Assembly (NCBI RefSeq): GCF_000621325.1
Contig: NZ_JHYQ01000002.1
Location: 1 to 64,000 of the forward strand
Length of the DNA stretch: 64,000 nucleotides
DNA from: Thiothrix lacustris DSM 21227
GTDB lineage: Bacteria > Pseudomonadota > Gammaproteobacteria > Thiotrichales > Thiotrichaceae
Direction of reading: 5' to 3'
The translations under genes were made by a program, and so were the position numbers. Position 1 is the stretch's first letter; each line of letters starts with the position of its first letter. Positions 61,766 to 64,000 of this stretch are shown one piece after another. The notes beneath the pieces were generated by a model, which was given only the letters and a program-made list of their open reading frames with translations, was not told the DNA's origin and searched no databases.

Positions 61766-62886
61766 TACTGGATAGTGGGCGTTGGTTCTGGTTGGTGGTG
61801 TCAGGTATTGTAGTGAGTTTGTTGTATTTACTGGCTCCTATTCTGACCCCCTTTCTGACAGCGGCTTTTCTAGCGTATCTGGGCGATCCGTTGGTTGACC
61901 GGCTAGAAACGTGGAGACTTTCTCGTACCTTGTCGGTTACTACCGTCTTTCTGGTTATTTTCTTATTTATTCTGCTATTTTTCCTATTCTTGTTACCCGT
62001 TCTGGAAACACAGGTGAAACTGTTTATTGGCAAGGTACCAGCTTACATTGACTGGGTGGTGAATGTGCTAGGGCCATATTTACATGAACATTTTCAAGTG
62101 GATACTAGTGTTCTTGAGGTGGATAAAATTAAGTCCGTTATTACGTCGCATTGGCAGGAAACCGGTGGGTTTATTCGTAATGCGATTCAGACCATTTCTA
62201 AGTCAGGTTTTGTAGTATTGGGCTGGGTGGCAAATTTGGCATTGATTCCGATCATTACGTTTTACTTGTTACGCGATTGGGATCGAATGGTCGCCTATAT
62301 TGATGATTTGTTACCACGTTCGATTGAACCATTAGTGGCTAAACTGGCAACTGAATCAGATGAGGTATTAGGGGCATTCTTGCGCGGTCAATTGTTAGTG
62401 ATGCTGGCATTGGCTGTGATTTACTCCCTTGGTTTGTCATTGGTTGGCTTGGAGTTTGCTTTACTGATTGGTCTGATTGCTGGATTGGTAAGCTTCGTGC
62501 CCTATCTTGGATTGATCGTTGGTGTGTCGATTGCAGGGATTGCTATCCTGTTTCAGACACAGGATGTGTTTGATTTATTTTGGATACTAGCAGTATTCGG
62601 GGTGGCTCAAGTGATTGAGGGGACTGTGCTGACGCCATTATTGGTGGGTGAGCGGATTGGTTTGCACCCAGTGACGGTCATCTTTTCTGTATTGGCAGGT
62701 GGGCAGTTGTTCGGTTTCTTTGGCATATTGCTGGCGTTGCCAGTGGCGGCAGTATTGGCGGTAATCATGCGGCATATCCACGATACCTACAAGCGAAGCC
62801 ATATTTATACTATAGACGGGCTTGAGGGTGAGGAATTAACTAATTATCCAGAGGCCAATGATAACGTGCTAAAAGGGCAGGAATGA
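61762..62886 (+). CDS. AI-2E/PerM-family permease
   Basis: This 374-residue membrane protein has about seven or eight helices with the AI-2E transporter family pattern: PILTPFLTAAFLAYLGDPLV, ALIPIITFYLLRDWDRMVAY, LLIGLIAGLVSFVPYLGLIV and EGTVLTPLLVGERIGLHPVT. Some members export autoinducer-2 or act as Na+/H+ antiporters; most are uncharacterised, and PerM often lies next to hda, as here. It overlaps both neighbours by 4 bp. Confidence 0.88.
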   Translation: MILDSGRWFWLVVSGIVVSLLYLLAPILTPFLTAAFLAYLGDPLVDRLETWRLSRTLSVTTVFLVIFLFILLFFLFLLPVLETQVKLFIGKVPAYIDWVVNVLGPYLHEHFQVDTSVLEVDKIKSVITSHWQETGGFIRNAIQTISKSGFVVLGWVANLALIPIITFYLLRDWDRMVAYIDDLLPRSIEPLVAKLATESDEVLGAFLRGQLLVMLALAVIYSLGLSLVGLEFALLIGLIAGLVSFVPYLGLIVGVSIAGIAILFQTQDVFDLFWILAVFGVAQVIEGTVLTPLLVGERIGLHPVTVIFSVLAGGQLFGFFGILLALPVAAVLAVIMRHIHDTYKRSHIYTIDGLEGEELTNYPEANDNVLKGQE

Positions 62887-63587
62887 TGCAACAACTGACA
62901 TTGAACGTCGGTATACGTGAAGGCCATCGCTTCAGTTCATTTTTTGTGACACCAGAAAATGCTGAGTTATTAGGTGCACTGAAACGCGGTTTTGAAGAAG
63001 ATTTTCCGCAAATTTTCCTGTGGGGTGAAACTCAAGCAGGGAAATCCCATTTACTGCAAGCGTATTGTGAACGTTATTACCAGCGCGGCATGATGGCGGC
63101 TTATTTGCCGTTGGCCAGTTGTGCTAAATATGGCACGCGGGTGTTGGCGGGCGTGGCAGGCAAGCATCTGGTGGCAGTTGATGAGTTGGATGCGATCATC
63201 GGGCAACAGGATTGGGAAATCGCGTTGATGAACCTGATCAATACTTGCCGAACCAATAATCAACCGTTGATCATGGCAGCACGAACTAATCCTCGTGAGA
63301 TGAGCTGTGTGCTACCTGATTTCGCTTCACGTTTATTGTGGGGGCCTGATTACCGGTTACATCCCGTGCATGACGGTCAGTGCCTTCAGGCAATGGCTTG
63401 GCGGGCGCATCAACGTGGCTTTGAATTATCAGAGCACGTCATGAAATATATTGAGCGGCATTATCCGCTAAATATGGCTACGCTCATGGCAGTGCTGGAT
63501 AGGCTAGATGCCGCCAGTTTAACAAAGGGGCGAAAAATTACGCGGGAATTTATCCGCGAGGTTATGCAGAATGCACCCCCCATCTAG
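62883..63587 (+). CDS. hda: DnaA regulatory inactivator Hda
   Basis: This 234-residue protein is homologous to the DnaA ATPase domain: LNVGIREGHRFSSFFVTPEN at the N-terminus (with the clamp-binding MQQLTLNV), Walker A LWGETQAGKSHLLQ, and LVAVDELDAI as Walker B. The arginine-finger region is PDFASRLLWG. Hda, with the beta clamp, triggers hydrolysis of DnaA-ATP to stop re-initiation. ATG at 62883 overlaps the permease stop; a second ATG follows at 62886. Confidence 0.92.
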   Translation: MMQQLTLNVGIREGHRFSSFFVTPENAELLGALKRGFEEDFPQIFLWGETQAGKSHLLQAYCERYYQRGMMAAYLPLASCAKYGTRVLAGVAGKHLVAVDELDAIIGQQDWEIALMNLINTCRTNNQPLIMAARTNPREMSCVLPDFASRLLWGPDYRLHPVHDGQCLQAMAWRAHQRGFELSEHVMKYIERHYPLNMATLMAVLDRLDAASLTKGRKITREFIREVMQNAPPI

Positions 63588-63612
63588 TCATTATCAAAAC
63601 AAGGAGATTATT

Positions 63613-64000
63613 ATGGATATCAATAGTTTTTTAGATCAAATGCTGCAATCTGGTAAAGATTTCGCCCAGAAAGGCCAGACATTAGCAGAGGAAAAATTGG
63701 GTGTTCCCGCAGAAGGTGAGCAACGTGACACAATGCTATCAGGGATGAAAACTGGTGCAGCGGCCGCAGGCGTATTGGCTTTGTTGTTAGGAACGGGGGC
63801 TGGCCGTCGGGTAACGGGTGCGGCTGTCAAAGTGGGTAGTCTCGCCGCGCTGGGTGGTTTGGCCTATCAGATGTACCGCCAGTGGGAAAATAATCCGAGT
63901 ACTTCAGGGGGGGCACAAGTTGCCGAACCCGCTTTATTAGAAGCACCTGCTCCTAAAGCTAGCGCGGAAGTACTAATGAAAGCCATGATTGCAGCTGCCA
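63613..64000 (+). CDS. DUF533 (YebE-like) protein, truncated by the window edge
   Basis: From ATG 63613, behind AAGGAGATTATT, the frame stays open to the window end (at least 129 residues). It begins MDINSFLDQMLQSGKDFAQK, then has a Gly/Ala-rich hydrophobic stretch (GAAAAGVLALLLGTGAGRRV, VGSLAALGGLAYQMYRQWE) and a Pro/Ala linker. This is the N-terminal region of DUF533/YebE-like proteins, whose C-terminal part is a TerB-like helical bundle; its beginning may be the last residues seen here (AEVLMKAMIAAA). Function unknown. Confidence 0.8.
   Translation, partial: MDINSFLDQMLQSGKDFAQKGQTLAEEKLGVPAEGEQRDTMLSGMKTGAAAAGVLALLLGTGAGRRVTGAAVKVGSLAALGGLAYQMYRQWENNPSTSGGAQVAEPALLEAPAPKASAEVLMKAMIAAA

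Overview
The window reads as chromosomal DNA of a gammaproteobacterium, most likely a sulfur-oxidising member of the Thiotrichales (Thiothrix-like). This rests on the housekeeping gene set, the mid-range base composition and a secreted Tyr/Gln/Pro-rich protein resembling a sulfur-globule envelope protein. The taxonomic call is inference; no rRNA gene is present. Start codons other than ATG are common, TTG above all.

Layout. 1-700: the 3' end of an IS200/IS605-type element (TnpB C-terminus) lies in what was an NtrC-family activator gene. 740-6641: an arsenic-resistance region with arsR, a small AhpD-like protein, a DUF318 permease, a CxxC thioredoxin-like protein, a divergent GlcG-like/metallo-beta-lactamase-fold pair, and an ArsJ-associated GAPDH with arsJ. 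A near-identical 23-bp motif occurs upstream of two of these transcription units and is a candidate ArsR operator. 6684-9420: lrgA/lrgB-type genes and an MFS carrier. 9485-16370: assorted metabolic and envelope genes, chromate transporter, cardiolipin synthase, and rpmB-rpmG. 16439-25639: folB-folK, glycine-zipper lipoproteins, a GH18 protein, an M20 hydrolase, the sulfur-globule-like candidate, mltB, corA, queF and a periplasmic cyclophilin. 25838-31656: ATP-grasp / alpha-E / transglutaminase-DUF2126 operon.

31763-35265 holds an AT-rich anti-phage locus, zorA-zorB-zorE, matching Zorya type II (MotA-like, MotB-like, HNH nuclease). It is bracketed by a 112-bp imperfect duplication of the 3' end of the upstream DUF2126 gene, with decayed coding scraps at its right edge. 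35922-42927: yceH, aat, trxB, ftsK, lolA, rarA. 42976-46209: a cluster of toxin-antitoxin modules, gene remnants and one unknown protein. 46275-64000: mfd, a Sel1-repeat protein, minCDE, a thioredoxin-fold protein, gph, a second (orphan) MotA/MotB-like pair with a long coiled coil, rlmB and rnr, tRNA-Leu(CAG), rluA-type synthase, an OmpA lipoprotein, pgsA-type synthase, an AI-2E-family permease, hda, and the start of a DUF533 gene cut by the window edge.

The most distinctive content is the Zorya type II locus with its flanking duplication, the orphan ion-motor-like pair at 54505-56343, the shared operator motif in the arsenic region, and the candidate sulfur-globule protein. No CRISPR array was seen.
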